From contig CAKOXC010000005.1 of the NCBI GenBank assembly GCA_934129945.1, positions 1-64,000 on the forward strand: a DNA stretch of 64,000 bases. The letters are read 5' to 3'. Shown piece after piece: positions 32,065 to 41,020 of the stretch. Numbering within the stretch: the stretch's first letter is position 1; each line of letters starts with the position of its first letter. Source of the stretch: an uncultured Bacilli bacterium (GTDB taxonomy: Bacteria > Bacillota_I > Bacilli_A > RF39 > UBA660). Under the pieces are notes generated by a model. It had not been told where the DNA came from, ran no database searches, and saw nothing but the letters and a program-made list of their open reading frames with translations. Made by a program: the position numbers and the translations under genes.

Positions 32065-34018
32065 ATACTTTTTTAATTAAGTATTTTTTTATTGGGTAAA
32101 TTAAACTTATGCCAATTAATATTAAGATGTCAAATTGATTTAATAGTGTATTTGGAACATCAACTATCAATTCATTATTACCAGGATTTTTTTCGTTATT
32201 TGTCTTCTCTATTTCATTATTATCTAAAAAAGAATTATTTTCTATTTCATCTTGTTTATTATTTTCATCGATAATTGTATTATTATTTTCATCTTTATCG
32301 ATAACTGGTTCTTTATTTTTTAGTTCTAAGTAATAATCTAATTCAACCAGTCTATAATCACCCATATCTTTATATTTAGTATTTTCGTCTAATTCTAATT
32401 TAATTTTATCACTATCAAAAATATACATAAATTCATCGTTATATATTAATTTAATAAGATAATCTCCATAATCAAAATAATTCTTAAAGTTGATTTCACC
32501 ATTTTTATTTGTTAAATATTGGCATTTATTTTTTTCACATATTTTTTTATCATTTTTATCTAATAATTCAAATTCAATATTATCTATCTTAGATAAAGTA
32601 TTTTTTTCATAAACAGTTAGTTTAACTTTATATTTTATTTTTTTATCTTGGAAAACAAATTTATTATTTTTACCATTTTCTTTAACTTCTATTTTAAAAT
32701 CTTCTAGTTTTTCATATTGTTTATAAGAAGTTAATTGTCTTAAGATATAATTTCCATAGTCTAATTTAAATTTTATTGTTCCATAATCATCAGTAGTATA
32801 TTCTAAAATCAAATTATTATTTAAATCAAAAATGCCAAATTTTATATCTTTTTCATATTCTAACATACCGGTTTTAGAATTCTCTAAGGTTTTAATTATT
32901 TCAAAATTTTCTGAAATTACTTCTTCATAAGTAGTTATATTTACCTCATAATTGTTTTTATCAATATCAAAATAATGCTTTGTTTCATCAAGTTGATATC
33001 CATGACTTGGTTCAAGTTCTTTTATGTAATATCTTCCTTGTAAAAGTTTAATTGAAAAATTTATTTTTCCATTCTTATCAGTATTTTTTTCTTCTAATAA
33101 AGAATTATTATTATCATATAAGCCATATCTAGCATTTTCTAAGCTTCCTTCATGTTTTGGTTTGTTATCTTTAGTATTACTATCTAATTTTTGAAGTTTT
33201 ACACTTCCGTAAAGAGGTGCTATATTGATTCTATCAGTAACATCACTTAAATCACCCGGTAAAAATAAATTTTGATTATTATCATCGATATAAACAACAC
33301 ATTTATTATTAAATCTTTTTTTCTCTTTTTTAAATAGTAAATACCCTTCATTAAAATCTTTTAAAGTTAATTTTATTTTATTATTATTATCTTTATAAGC
33401 ATCTACATTAGGACTCGAACTTATTTCATATTCTGCTAATACATTGTTTTTTTCAATAAATTCTTCTTCTAAGTTTACAAATGCTTTTAATTTACTATTT
33501 TTAAATTTAGGAATTGTATAATGTGAATTAACTAAGTTATCCAGCTCTTTCATCTCTTCAACATATTTGTCAATTCTGTTACCATTTAATTTATCTGTAA
33601 AATAAATATCATAGCCAAGATTGTTAGTTTGCCATATCATAAACTGAGTTATAACATACCATTTAATATCTGTATGATTTTTATACCCATAGCCATAATA
33701 TGCAAGCAATTGAATTCTATCTCTTTGAAGTGATGTTAAATTAGCATGAAGTTCTAAATCAGTATCATACCCTGTTACTAATTTATTTTCATCGATAGAT
33801 TTTCCGGGTTCAATACAATATAAAAATCTATTATCACTTTTTCTTACTATTAAAGTCATTTGTTGATACTTTGTTTTACCATCTTTACTTTTATTTACAA
33901 ACTCATTACTAATCCACATACCATGCTCATTTATCTTATCATAATAAACTTTGGCATTTACGTTACTGACATAAAATAAAATAATGAAAACTAAAAAACA
34001 ACTAATTTTTTTTAACAT
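32057..34018 (-). CDS. Thioester-domain, SpaA-repeat surface adhesin
   Basis: A 653-aa secreted protein. After a signal peptide (about 1-22) comes a thioester domain: Cys in RFLYCIEPG (about 70) and Gln in YVITQFMIWQ (about 125) are the residues that form the internal Cys-Gln thioester in Gram-positive adhesins. Next are three SpaA-like prealbumin domains (about 270-365, 370-460, 465-570), recognisable by KLQKLDSNT, ARYGLYDNNN, TDKNGKINF, GRYYIKELEP and similar repeats in the later copies. These often carry Lys-Asn isopeptide bonds. A Glu/Asn-rich stalk leads to VDVPNTLLNQFD, a hydrophobic helix and basic tail, a likely variant sorting signal (VPNT). It probably binds host surfaces covalently. 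Confidence 0.82.
   Translation of the reverse strand: MLKKISCFLVFIILFYVSNVNAKVYYDKINEHGMWISNEFVNKSKDGKTKYQQMTLIVRKSDNRFLYCIEPGKSIDENKLVTGYDTDLELHANLTSLQRDRIQLLAYYGYGYKNHTDIKWYVITQFMIWQTNNLGYDIYFTDKLNGNRIDKYVEEMKELDNLVNSHYTIPKFKNSKLKAFVNLEEEFIEKNNVLAEYEISSSPNVDAYKDNNNKIKLTLKDFNEGYLLFKKEKKRFNNKCVVYIDDNNQNLFLPGDLSDVTDRINIAPLYGSVKLQKLDSNTKDNKPKHEGSLENARYGLYDNNNSLLEEKNTDKNGKINFSIKLLQGRYYIKELEPSHGYQLDETKHYFDIDKNNYEVNITTYEEVISENFEIIKTLENSKTGMLEYEKDIKFGIFDLNNNLILEYTTDDYGTIKFKLDYGNYILRQLTSYKQYEKLEDFKIEVKENGKNNKFVFQDKKIKYKVKLTVYEKNTLSKIDNIEFELLDKNDKKICEKNKCQYLTNKNGEINFKNYFDYGDYLIKLIYNDEFMYIFDSDKIKLELDENTKYKDMGDYRLVELDYYLELKNKEPVIDKDENNNTIIDENNKQDEIENNSFLDNNEIEKTNNEKNPGNNELIVDVPNTLLNQFDILILIGISLIYPIKKYLIKKVFI
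32064..32091. terminator. Bidirectional terminator at 32.07 kb
   Basis: Stem AATACTT/AAGTATT with an A/T loop and T runs on the plus strand; it lies between two convergent genes and overlaps both ends. Confidence 0.65.
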
Positions 34019-34109
34019 ACTTTCTCCTTTCTTTACTACAAGGACGTTATTATAATTAGTTTTTTTTAGTTTTCAAGGCTTTCGACAAATAGTGACAAAT
34101 GTTTCAATA

Positions 34110-34132
34110 AAAAAGAGACTATTTAGCCTCTA
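34110..34132 (-). terminator. Terminator after spoVS
   Basis: Stem AGAGGC/GTCTCT (one G-T pair) followed by a T run on the minus strand, at the spoVS stop. Confidence 0.65.
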
Positions 34133-34379
34133 CAATTAATTTTATCGCTGTTTTTTGCTCTCCATTTATAGAGATATCATTAAATGCAGGAATAACTATT
34201 AAGTTATCTCCAGATGGAGCAACAAATCCTCTTGCTATCGCTATTGCTTTTATAGCTTGATTTAAAGAACCAGCTCCTATAGTTTGAATTTCAACAATTT
34301 TATTTTCACGGTAAAGATTAGCAATTGCTCCTGCTACCTTACTAGGATTTGACTTACTCGATACTTTTAATATTTCCAT
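34119..34379 (-). CDS. spoVS: Stage V sporulation protein S
   Basis: An 86-aa Alba-fold protein nearly identical in pattern to SpoVS: MEILKVSSKSNPSKVAGAIA, GAGSLNQAIKAIAIARGFVAP and the C-terminal INGEQKTAIKLIVEAK. SpoVS affects septation and coat/cortex development in Bacillus. The high conservation contrasts with other proteins here and supports an intact sporulation programme. Monocistronic with a terminator. Confidence 0.95.
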   Translation of the reverse strand: MEILKVSSKSNPSKVAGAIANLYRENKIVEIQTIGAGSLNQAIKAIAIARGFVAPSGDNLIVIPAFNDISINGEQKTAIKLIVEAK

Positions 34380-34438
34380 ATATTTTATTAAATTCCTTTC
34401 TACAATAAAATATATGAATTAAAAAAAATAATTATAAC

Positions 34439-35311
34439 CTAATTATTTTTTTCCCATCTTGCATATATTCCACAAGGTAAAATCAAATTACTATCTTTCA
34501 TTAGTATTCCAAGTTCATCACTAGATATTATTCCTTTATTCTTTTTACCAACTGTTAAATATAAAACATTTTCTAAAATTGTCTTAGATAACCCTGTTGA
34601 ATATGAATTAATCAAAAATAATATTGGATCATCACTTAATAACTGGCTACAAAGTTCAACTAAGTTAAATAAATCTTTTTCTATGTTCCAGACTTCTTTA
34701 TTTGCACCTCTACCAAAAGATGGTGGATCCATTAATATAATATCATATTTATTACCACGTCTTATTTCACGTTTTACAAATTTTACAACATCATCAACTA
34801 AAAATCTAATATTTCTATCTTCTAAATGATTGCTTTTAACATTTTCTTTAGCCCAATCAATCATGCCTCTAGATGCATCAACATGGACAACATTTGCATT
34901 CTCCATTAAAGCAGCAATTGAAGCAGCACCAGTATATGCAAATAAGTTTAATACTTTGACTTCTCTTTTTGCTTCTTTAATTTTATTTCTAATCAAATTC
35001 CAGTTATAAGCTTGTTCTGGAAATAAACCTGTATGTTTAAATCCCATTAGCTTTAAATTAAAAATCATGTCTTGATATTTTACTTGCCATGATGAAGGAA
35101 TTTTATTATTTTTTATATCCCAACAACCTCCACCAGTATTACTTCTTTTATAAACAGCATCAACATCATACCATAATTTCTCATCACGTTTTTCATTCCA
35201 AATAATTTGAGGATCAGGTCTTAATAATTTTAAATTATTCCATGTTTCAAGTTTCATTCCATCAGCCATATCAATTATTTGATAATCTTTAAAATCATTT
35301 ACTGTTTTCAT
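34439..35311 (-). CDS. SAM-dependent rRNA methyltransferase (RlmI/RlmK-like)
   Basis: A 290-aa class I methyltransferase of the PF10672 type. It has FPEQAYNWNLIRNKI (about 98-112), the SAM-binding VLNLFAYTGAASIAALMENA (motif I, about 121-140), VVHVDASRGMIDWAKEN, and ILMDPPSFGRG (catalytic N/D-P-P-F/Y motif, about 190-201). The family includes 23S rRNA cytosine-5 and guanine-N7 methyltransferases, but PUA domain and target are not visible here. ATG overlaps the stop of the upstream membrane-protein gene, so the two are coupled. Confidence 0.82.
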   Translation of the reverse strand: MKTVNDFKDYQIIDMADGMKLETWNNLKLLRPDPQIIWNEKRDEKLWYDVDAVYKRSNTGGGCWDIKNNKIPSSWQVKYQDMIFNLKLMGFKHTGLFPEQAYNWNLIRNKIKEAKREVKVLNLFAYTGAASIAALMENANVVHVDASRGMIDWAKENVKSNHLEDRNIRFLVDDVVKFVKREIRRGNKYDIILMDPPSFGRGANKEVWNIEKDLFNLVELCSQLLSDDPILFLINSYSTGLSKTILENVLYLTVGKKNKGIISSDELGILMKDSNLILPCGIYARWEKNN

Positions 35312-35838
35312 TACTTATTCTCCATTAAATAAATAGTAATTGGATCAATCATTTCTAATATTCCATGGATATAGAAGAAAAATCCTAAGATAATTAATTG
35401 AATATCATTTGAATAGTACAAATTAATACATGTTATTATACCAGTTAATATAAATAAACCTAGTGTTGTTATTTTTAAAATCCACATTTTATTATGGCGA
35501 TCATTATAATAATCACATTTTTTTAATTTAATTAAAGACATTAAGATAATCCAAGCAAGTAATAATAATACCATTTGTAATAAATTATTAAATAGATTAA
35601 AAGTTAAACCTAATATTCCAACTGTATAGCTTAATAAACTTGTAAAAAGTCCTTCCATATCATTACTTTTCTTAGTTAAAACATATTGAACCATATTTAA
35701 AGTTGCATAGAACATCATTATAATAAATAAAATAATATTTATATTTGTTAAATTAAATTTTGGTAAAATTGTTAAAACTATACCAATTAATATTAATAAA
35801 ATTGCAATACTTAAATCTACTTTTTGTTTCTTTTCCAT
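35311..35838 (-). CDS. DUF308/HdeD-like six-helix membrane protein
   Basis: A 175-aa protein with six predicted transmembrane helices in three pairs, resembling the DUF308 (HdeD) arrangement of two-helix repeats. No catalytic motif is present. Stop and start overlap with the downstream methyltransferase gene, showing co-transcription. The start follows AGGAAGTG. Function unknown. Confidence 0.65.
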   Translation of the reverse strand: MEKKQKVDLSIAILLILIGIVLTILPKFNLTNINIILFIIMMFYATLNMVQYVLTKKSNDMEGLFTSLLSYTVGILGLTFNLFNNLLQMVLLLLAWIILMSLIKLKKCDYYNDRHNKMWILKITTLGLFILTGIITCINLYYSNDIQLIILGFFFYIHGILEMIDPITIYLMENK

Positions 35839-35943
35839 TTAAACACTTCCTTATAAAATTATTATACAATAGATTAAGATTAAACAAAAGAATCTTTTTT
35901 ATCATCTTTACGTTGTGGTATAATATTTTTTAGGAGGAAGTTT

Positions 35944-36396
35944 ATGAAAAAAGTTGAATTATCTAAAGAAGAATTAAAGAAAAAAGCTGATATAGTTAAA
36001 AATCAAAGTAATGGTTTTATTAATGAATTTAAAAAATTTATCATGCGTGGAAATGTTGTTGATATGGCCGTTGGTGTTATTATCGGTGCTGCTTTTGGTG
36101 CTATTATTACGGCATTTACAGATGATTTTATCAATCCATTAATTAATGGCATTGGTGGAGCTTCTATTGCTGGTAAAATTAAAATTTATGGTGATCAATA
36201 TTTAAACTGGGGACACTTTTTAACTGCTGTAATTAATTTTTTAATTAATGCTTTTGTCCTTTTTATAGTACTAAAAACTTTTAATAAAATAATGAGTATT
36301 GGTAAAAAAGAAGAAATAAAAGATACTAAAAAAGTTAAAAGTGATGAAGTTATTCTTCTTGAAGAAATTAGAAATTTATTAAAAGAAAAAAAATAG
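35944..36396 (+). CDS. mscL: Large-conductance mechanosensitive channel MscL
   Basis: A 150-aa MscL. FIMRGNVVDMAVGVIIGAAFGAIITAF (TM1, gate region, about 32-60) is diagnostic, followed by a short periplasmic loop (NGIGGASIAGKIKIYGDQYLNWGHF), TM2 and a charged C-terminal bundle helix. It opens on membrane tension to protect against osmotic downshock. It has its own promoter and a strong terminator. Length is near the upper end of the family because of N- and C-terminal extensions. Confidence 0.96.
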   Translation: MKKVELSKEELKKKADIVKNQSNGFINEFKKFIMRGNVVDMAVGVIIGAAFGAIITAFTDDFINPLINGIGGASIAGKIKIYGDQYLNWGHFLTAVINFLINAFVLFIVLKTFNKIMSIGKKEEIKDTKKVKSDEVILLEEIRNLLKEKK

Positions 36397-36424
36397 ACTT
36401 TGCTAATTTTAGCAAAGTTTTTTA
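36397..36424 (+). terminator. Terminator after mscL
   Basis: A 10-bp stem ACTTTGCTAA/TTAGCAAAGT with a two-base loop core and a T run, immediately after the stop codon; it also covers the end of the convergent gene. Confidence 0.85.
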
Positions 36425-36925
36425 TTTAATAAAGCCATTATGAACATATTTAGTTTCATTAACTATTATAAAAGCACTTGGATCATATTCTTTTACAATA
36501 TCAATAAGTTTCTTTTCTTTTTTATTACTAATTTGACATAATAAAAAACCATTCTTATTACCTTTTAAATCAATTATTGATACAGCAAACCCATTCTTTT
36601 TTATGGCATCTATTAACTCCGACTGGTTCTTATTTACAATAATTTCAACACCTATTATACTTTTTAAAAAATTATTAGAAATATATGTTCCAATAAATGT
36701 ACCAGTAGCATATCCTAGAGAATACGAAATTGGAATTATTACTGAGTTTATATTAGTGACTAATGCTTCTCTTGCAACTAAAAACCAAATAAATACTTCG
36801 ATAAAAGCAAGTATGGCCGTAATATACATTTTGCCTCTTACCATAATCATAGTTCTAACTGTACCAATAGATACATCTAAAATTCTAGCAAAAAATATTT
36901 TTATACATAAAAAAACTAAATTCAT
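36422..36925 (-). CDS. UPF0316/DUF5698-DUF2179 membrane protein
   Basis: A 167-aa protein with three N-terminal transmembrane helices (IKIFFARILDVSIGTVRTMIMVRGK and FIEVFIWFLVAREAL are DUF5698 hallmarks) and a cytoplasmic C-terminal DUF2179 domain. Members include YebE-like UPF0316 proteins, possibly ligand-sensing; the function is not established. ATG at 36925 follows ATAGGTGAT; longer in-frame starts have no site. Ends within the mscL terminator. Confidence 0.8.
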   Translation of the reverse strand: MNLVFLCIKIFFARILDVSIGTVRTMIMVRGKMYITAILAFIEVFIWFLVAREALVTNINSVIIPISYSLGYATGTFIGTYISNNFLKSIIGVEIIVNKNQSELIDAIKKNGFAVSIIDLKGNKNGFLLCQISNKKEKKLIDIVKEYDPSAFIIVNETKYVHNGFIK

Positions 36926-36966
36926 GGTATCACCTATTACTAGAATAACCACTATTTAGTTTTTTA

Positions 36967-38586
36967 TTATTTTAATATATCCATTAAATATGGAACTATT
37001 TGTTTCTTTCTAGATACTACACCTTCCATGTAATAACCTTGAGATAAGTTATCAATATTAAAAGCTGCTTCTAAATACTTCTTAGCATCTTCTGTATAAA
37101 GAATATATGAACCATTATTAATAATATCTGTAACAGCTAGAAGAACAAAATTTAATTCTTTATTTTCAGCTATTTCACTAATAATCTTAACATAATCTTC
37201 TTTTTCTTTTAAGATATCTTCATAATCTAAAGTTAATATTTGACCAACAGCAAATGAATATTCTTCTGTATGGAATGTTTTTAAATCAGTATTAACTATT
37301 TCATTCTTACTTAAGCCTTTTAAACTAGTTCCAGCTTTAAACATATCCATAGCATATTTTTTATAATCTATTTGAGCTATTTTAGCTAAATTATTAACTA
37401 CTTCTTTATCTACTTCTGTTGTAGTTGGACTTGTAAGTACTAAAGTATCAGATAAAATTCCAGATATCATTAATCCAGCTATTTCTTTTGGAATTTCAAT
37501 ATTATTTTCTTGAAATAATTTATAAATAATTGTATTAGTACTTCCAACTGACATGTTTCTAAAATTAATTGGATTTTTTGTAGAAATATCGCCTATTTTA
37601 TGATGATCAACAACTTCTAAAATTTCAGCTTCATCAAGTCCAATAACACTTTGTTCTATTTCATTATGATCTACTAAAATTACTTTTTTACGATTTTTTT
37701 CTGAAATATCAGTAATTCTTATTAATCCCTTACAAATATTATTTTTATCAATAATTGGATAGTTGTTAAATTTTAATTTAGAACTTGTAATTAAGAAATC
37801 ATCAAAATAATCATTTTGATCTAAAGTAAACATTCTATCTTCTGTAATTAAATTTTCAATATATGATGAAAGTCCAATTCTTTTAGCAGTTGTAAATGTA
37901 TCATATTTAGTTTTTATTATATTTACTTTATTTTTCTTAGCAATTTCTAAATGATGAGGTTTTATATCTAACTCACCTACAATAATTATAAGTTTAACAC
38001 CTTTTTCAACAGCATTTTCGATAATACTATGTCTATCACCCACAATTAAAATATCATTATTCGTTAAATTTACAAGTTCCATAAAAGTTGTACTACGATA
38101 TGCAGCTGCTATAATATTTCCTTCTATTTCTTCATCAAATTTAGTAATTTTAACAGCATCTAGTGTTTTTAATAAATTATCATAACTTGTTTTTAAAATT
38201 TTATAATCACCATTAATTAAATACTTAGCTATTACTTTGGCAGTTATTAAACTTAAAAATTCATTATTATCACCAACAACTGGAATACCAGTGATATTAT
38301 GATCAGTCATATAAGTATATGCTTCAAGTATTGAAGCATGATGATTAATAAAATAATTCTTATGATAATTTAGATCTTTCATTTGTAATTTAACATCATT
38401 TAAATATTTAGGTACTTTAACTTTAAAGTAGTCTAAAACATATTTAGTTTCTAAGTTAACTTCACCTAAAACATAAGGTTCACTATTAAATCCTAATTTG
38501 TTTTTTAAATAAGATAAAGCTATAGCACTTGTTACAGTATCTGTATCAGGGTTTTTATGTCCAAATATAAATATTTTATCGTTCAT
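36967..38586 (-). CDS. ppaC: Manganese-dependent inorganic pyrophosphatase with CBS and DRTGG domains
   Basis: A 539-aa family II pyrophosphatase. DHH motifs are FIFGHKNPDTDTVTSAIAL (about 5-23), ILVDHNEIEQS and EVVDHHKIGDI (about 325-350), and the C-terminal DHHA2 domain is SDTLVLTSPTTTEVD through VVSRKKQIVPYLMDI. A pair of CBS domains (about 72-125 and 245-300) flanks a DRTGG domain (about 130-240). In such CBS-PPases adenine nucleotides control activity: AMP/ADP inhibit, ATP or diadenosine polyphosphates activate. ATG at 38586 follows AAGGAG. It hydrolyses PPi to drive biosynthesis. Confidence 0.9.
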   Translation of the reverse strand: MNDKIFIFGHKNPDTDTVTSAIALSYLKNKLGFNSEPYVLGEVNLETKYVLDYFKVKVPKYLNDVKLQMKDLNYHKNYFINHHASILEAYTYMTDHNITGIPVVGDNNEFLSLITAKVIAKYLINGDYKILKTSYDNLLKTLDAVKITKFDEEIEGNIIAAAYRSTTFMELVNLTNNDILIVGDRHSIIENAVEKGVKLIIIVGELDIKPHHLEIAKKNKVNIIKTKYDTFTTAKRIGLSSYIENLITEDRMFTLDQNDYFDDFLITSSKLKFNNYPIIDKNNICKGLIRITDISEKNRKKVILVDHNEIEQSVIGLDEAEILEVVDHHKIGDISTKNPINFRNMSVGSTNTIIYKLFQENNIEIPKEIAGLMISGILSDTLVLTSPTTTEVDKEVVNNLAKIAQIDYKKYAMDMFKAGTSLKGLSKNEIVNTDLKTFHTEEYSFAVGQILTLDYEDILKEKEDYVKIISEIAENKELNFVLLAVTDIINNGSYILYTEDAKKYLEAAFNIDNLSQGYYMEGVVSRKKQIVPYLMDILK

Positions 38587-38741
38587 TTTTACTACACTCC
38601 TTGCTACTTTAATATTATACATAAAAATCATTAAAAAAACCATATAAACTAATAGCTTATATAGTCATATTTACAATAAACTTTCAGCCTAGAGTATTTT
38701 AAAACAAAATATTTTAAATATCAAGTGAAAATTTAACAAAT

Positions 38742-38771
38742 AAAAAAAGGAAAGTATTTTATTCTACTTTC
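38742..38771 (-). terminator. Terminator after the 38764-39699 gene
   Basis: Stem GAAAGTA/TACTTTC with a T run on the minus strand, overlapping the stop codon. Confidence 0.75.
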
Positions 38772-39699
38772 TTGTTTTCTTTAATATTGGTCCTTGATTT
38801 TCTTTTGACATTTCACCAATTATTCCAATATTGTCTAATAGTTTTTGATATTTTTCTAATTGCTGTAATATAAACTCTTCGGTTAATTCTTCTCCAGTTT
38901 CTACTTGAGGACATGTTTCGATTTTTATTTCCCCACTTTTTAATTTTTCCATAAATTGTCTCATAAAATTAGAACCATCAGTTATACCAATTTTTATATT
39001 TGGCTTTTGTTCAACTTGAATAGCTGGTTTATTAACATTTAATTGAATTCCAGGATTAGTATGACAAGAAATTGCTAAATCTTGATACTTAGATGCTATT
39101 GGATTTTTAATTATATCACTCATTATTTCAACTAGTTGTATCATAGATAAATCTGGTTTTCTATTTAAAATATTTATAGCTAAATTTTGTAATTCATTAA
39201 ATCTATTTTCTCTATAAGAAGAAAGTTCTCCATGACTATAAATTTCTTTTTTGTAATCATGTGCTTCAATTAAAGGATATCTTGAATTAGGTTCATTTTC
39301 TCCACAAAGCAAACATTTACAAATACTTGTGTCTCTATAAAGAAACGGACCATTCCAACCAATACATACTTTGACATGATCACAAACATCTTGTTGTAAT
39401 TTTAATTCTGAATCAATTCTATCAATTTCTTTTTTTAACATATTTTTTCTTTGTAACAATAGTAGATTATAATTAATACTAGACTCAATTTTTGACATAT
39501 TAATTAATCTTTCCATTATTTCATCTTCAGTTTCAGAACCGGGCAGCAATTTAAAACTATCTATATGTTGTTTCATGAACTCAATATATTCAGTTTCAGA
39601 TTTATACTCTTTTGTAAAAACATATAATATAGGATTACTTAACATAATTCTTTTAATTTTTTCACTCATATTTTTATTTTTTTCTTCAATATCATTCAT
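38764..39699 (-). CDS. Uncharacterised protein with putative zinc-binding centre
   Basis: A 311-aa soluble protein of unknown family. A central region (about residues 105-135) contains CDHVKVCIG and then ICKCLLCGENEP; the Cys/His spacing suggests a metal site, possibly zinc. It is mostly helical, with a K/E-rich C-terminus. The start has AAGGGAGG upstream. It is monocistronic with its own terminator. No function is proposed. Confidence 0.7.
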   Translation of the reverse strand: MNDIEEKNKNMSEKIKRIMLSNPILYVFTKEYKSETEYIEFMKQHIDSFKLLPGSETEDEIMERLINMSKIESSINYNLLLLQRKNMLKKEIDRIDSELKLQQDVCDHVKVCIGWNGPFLYRDTSICKCLLCGENEPNSRYPLIEAHDYKKEIYSHGELSSYRENRFNELQNLAINILNRKPDLSMIQLVEIMSDIIKNPIASKYQDLAISCHTNPGIQLNVNKPAIQVEQKPNIKIGITDGSNFMRQFMEKLKSGEIKIETCPQVETGEELTEEFILQQLEKYQKLLDNIGIIGEMSKENQGPILKKTRK

Positions 39700-39784
39700 A
39701 AATAAACCTCCCTTAAAGTTTTACTTAATGTTATAACACATACCTATACTTATTTTATCACAAATTCTCTTCTTTTTTATAATT

Positions 39785-39919
39785 CTAAGTCATTATTTCT
39801 TTTTTTATCTTCTTTATATATTTTTTTATTGGTATATTATTTATCTTGTTATATTCCATTTCAGTTATTATATTATTTTCTTTTAAATCTTCTGCAACAT
39901 ATTTATATTTTATTTTCAA
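39785..39919 (-). CDS. Possible 44-aa small protein
   Basis: A TTG-initiated frame of 45 codons with AGGTGATATA upstream. The peptide is basic and helical, with EDLKENNIITEMEYNKINNI and then a Lys-rich end. The pattern resembles small HTH-like or SHOCT-like helices but no family is recognised. The rest of the 39700-40045 gap is AT-rich without other signals. Support is only the ribosome site and open frame. Confidence 0.35.
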   Translation of the reverse strand: MKIKYKYVAEDLKENNIITEMEYNKINNIPIKKYIKKIKKEIMT

Positions 39920-40045
39920 TATATCACCTATATCCTTTCACATAAATTATACCATGTGTCTATTTTATTTATTATAATTATCAACTACTTTACACCTTAA
40001 TTCAATAATATTATTTATTTTCTATCAAAACTTGTGACTAATTAG

Positions 40046-40588
40046 TCACATAAAATAAATATTTACTATTTCATTAAATCTATCTAATAATTTATTGTTT
40101 TCCACTCTTGCGTTAAATAATTTTTGCAATTCTAAATGAAACCATTTTAATTCTTCATAACTGTTGCATTCTGTAATAAGTGATTTTTTACCTAATTTTA
40201 AATACATATCATAGTCTGAAATTAAATTTTGCAACTTATCTGCAATTTCTACTATCAAAATATTATTACTAACATTTTTCAAGCTTTCAATAAACTTTGT
40301 TTTTCTCTCTATATAATTAGAAATATTTTGATCTTCACTTAATTGCAAAACTCCATTTGCAATTTCTTGTCCATATCTATTTAGCAAATCATCATAATTA
40401 TATTCAGTATCTTCAATAATGTCATGTAAATAACCAATATATACAGTTGTTTCATCACAACCTACGTTTTTTAGCATGTTTCCAACCATAATACTGTGAA
40501 ATGATAAGTCTATATTTTCTTTTTTTCTTTTTAATCCATTAAACGCTTTAAAAACAAAATGTATTATATCTTCTTCTTTTGTATACAT
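40046..40588 (-). CDS. Small alarmone-hydrolase-like HD protein (SpoT-type HD domain)
   Basis: A 180-aa stand-alone HD domain. Motifs match the ppGpp hydrolase half of RelA/SpoT proteins: FHSIMVG (first His), YIGYLHDIIEDTEYNYDDL with HDxxED, and LIVEIADKLQNLISDY (D-K-x-x-N). The synthetase, TGS and ACT domains are missing, so it resembles Mesh1-like small alarmone hydrolases, which degrade (p)ppGpp or related nucleotides. It lies directly beside the tRNA-Arg-associated insert boundary at 40.8 kb. Substrate is inferred from motif similarity. Confidence 0.75.
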   Translation of the reverse strand: MYTKEEDIIHFVFKAFNGLKRKKENIDLSFHSIMVGNMLKNVGCDETTVYIGYLHDIIEDTEYNYDDLLNRYGQEIANGVLQLSEDQNISNYIERKTKFIESLKNVSNNILIVEIADKLQNLISDYDMYLKLGKKSLITECNSYEELKWFHLELQKLFNARVENNKLLDRFNEIVNIYFM

Positions 40589-41020
40589 TATACCACTCCT
40601 TATACCATTAATAATGGTTACTATTTTTTTATAAATCTAGCAAATTTTTTAAACCACTTTTTACACTCTTTGATAATCCAAAATCATTACTGCCAATTTT
40701 TAAACAACATCTCATTCATCTATAATTGTACACTAAAATCATATTATTTCATATAGTAACTTATAATTCAAAATCATCATTTCTGATTGATTCTATATAT
40801 CAAAGTTCGAATAGTTCGAACGGATTTTCTAATGGTGCCTTAAGGGAAGTAGTAAAACAACTTCTTTGACAATAGAAATAGTTAGTAATAAAATTAACTA
40901 ATATAAGTATAACACAGGAATTTATAAAATAATATGAAAAAGGCCTAGGGCTTTTAAAGTTTCCTAGGGACATCTTGCATGTAAATATACTATTCTTTAA
41001 GATAAAATAAAATATTTTTG
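40589..41020. other. Gene-free region at the left end of the tRNA-Arg insert
   Basis: This 432-bp stretch holds the divergent upstream region of the HD gene, the 38-bp repeat (40800-40837) and, beyond it, AT-rich sequence with two CCTAGG palindromes (about 40944-40968). No coding frame with a ribosome site was seen. Confidence 0.5.
40800..40837. repeat. Distal 38-bp direct repeat (putative attachment site)
   Basis: This is a perfect copy of 44480-44517, which covers the last five bases of tRNA-Arg(CCU) (CACCA on its strand) plus 33 bases downstream. It includes an inverted repeat GTTCGAA-TAG-TTCGAAC. Beyond this copy the sequence is unrelated to the tRNA. The arrangement matches an att duplication bounding an insert of about 3.7 kb. 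Confidence 0.8.

Noticed and set aside
40559..40756. 65-codon frame opposite the start of the HD gene
   Set aside because: It is low-complexity, overlaps the HD gene's leader, and has no Shine-Dalgarno sequence.
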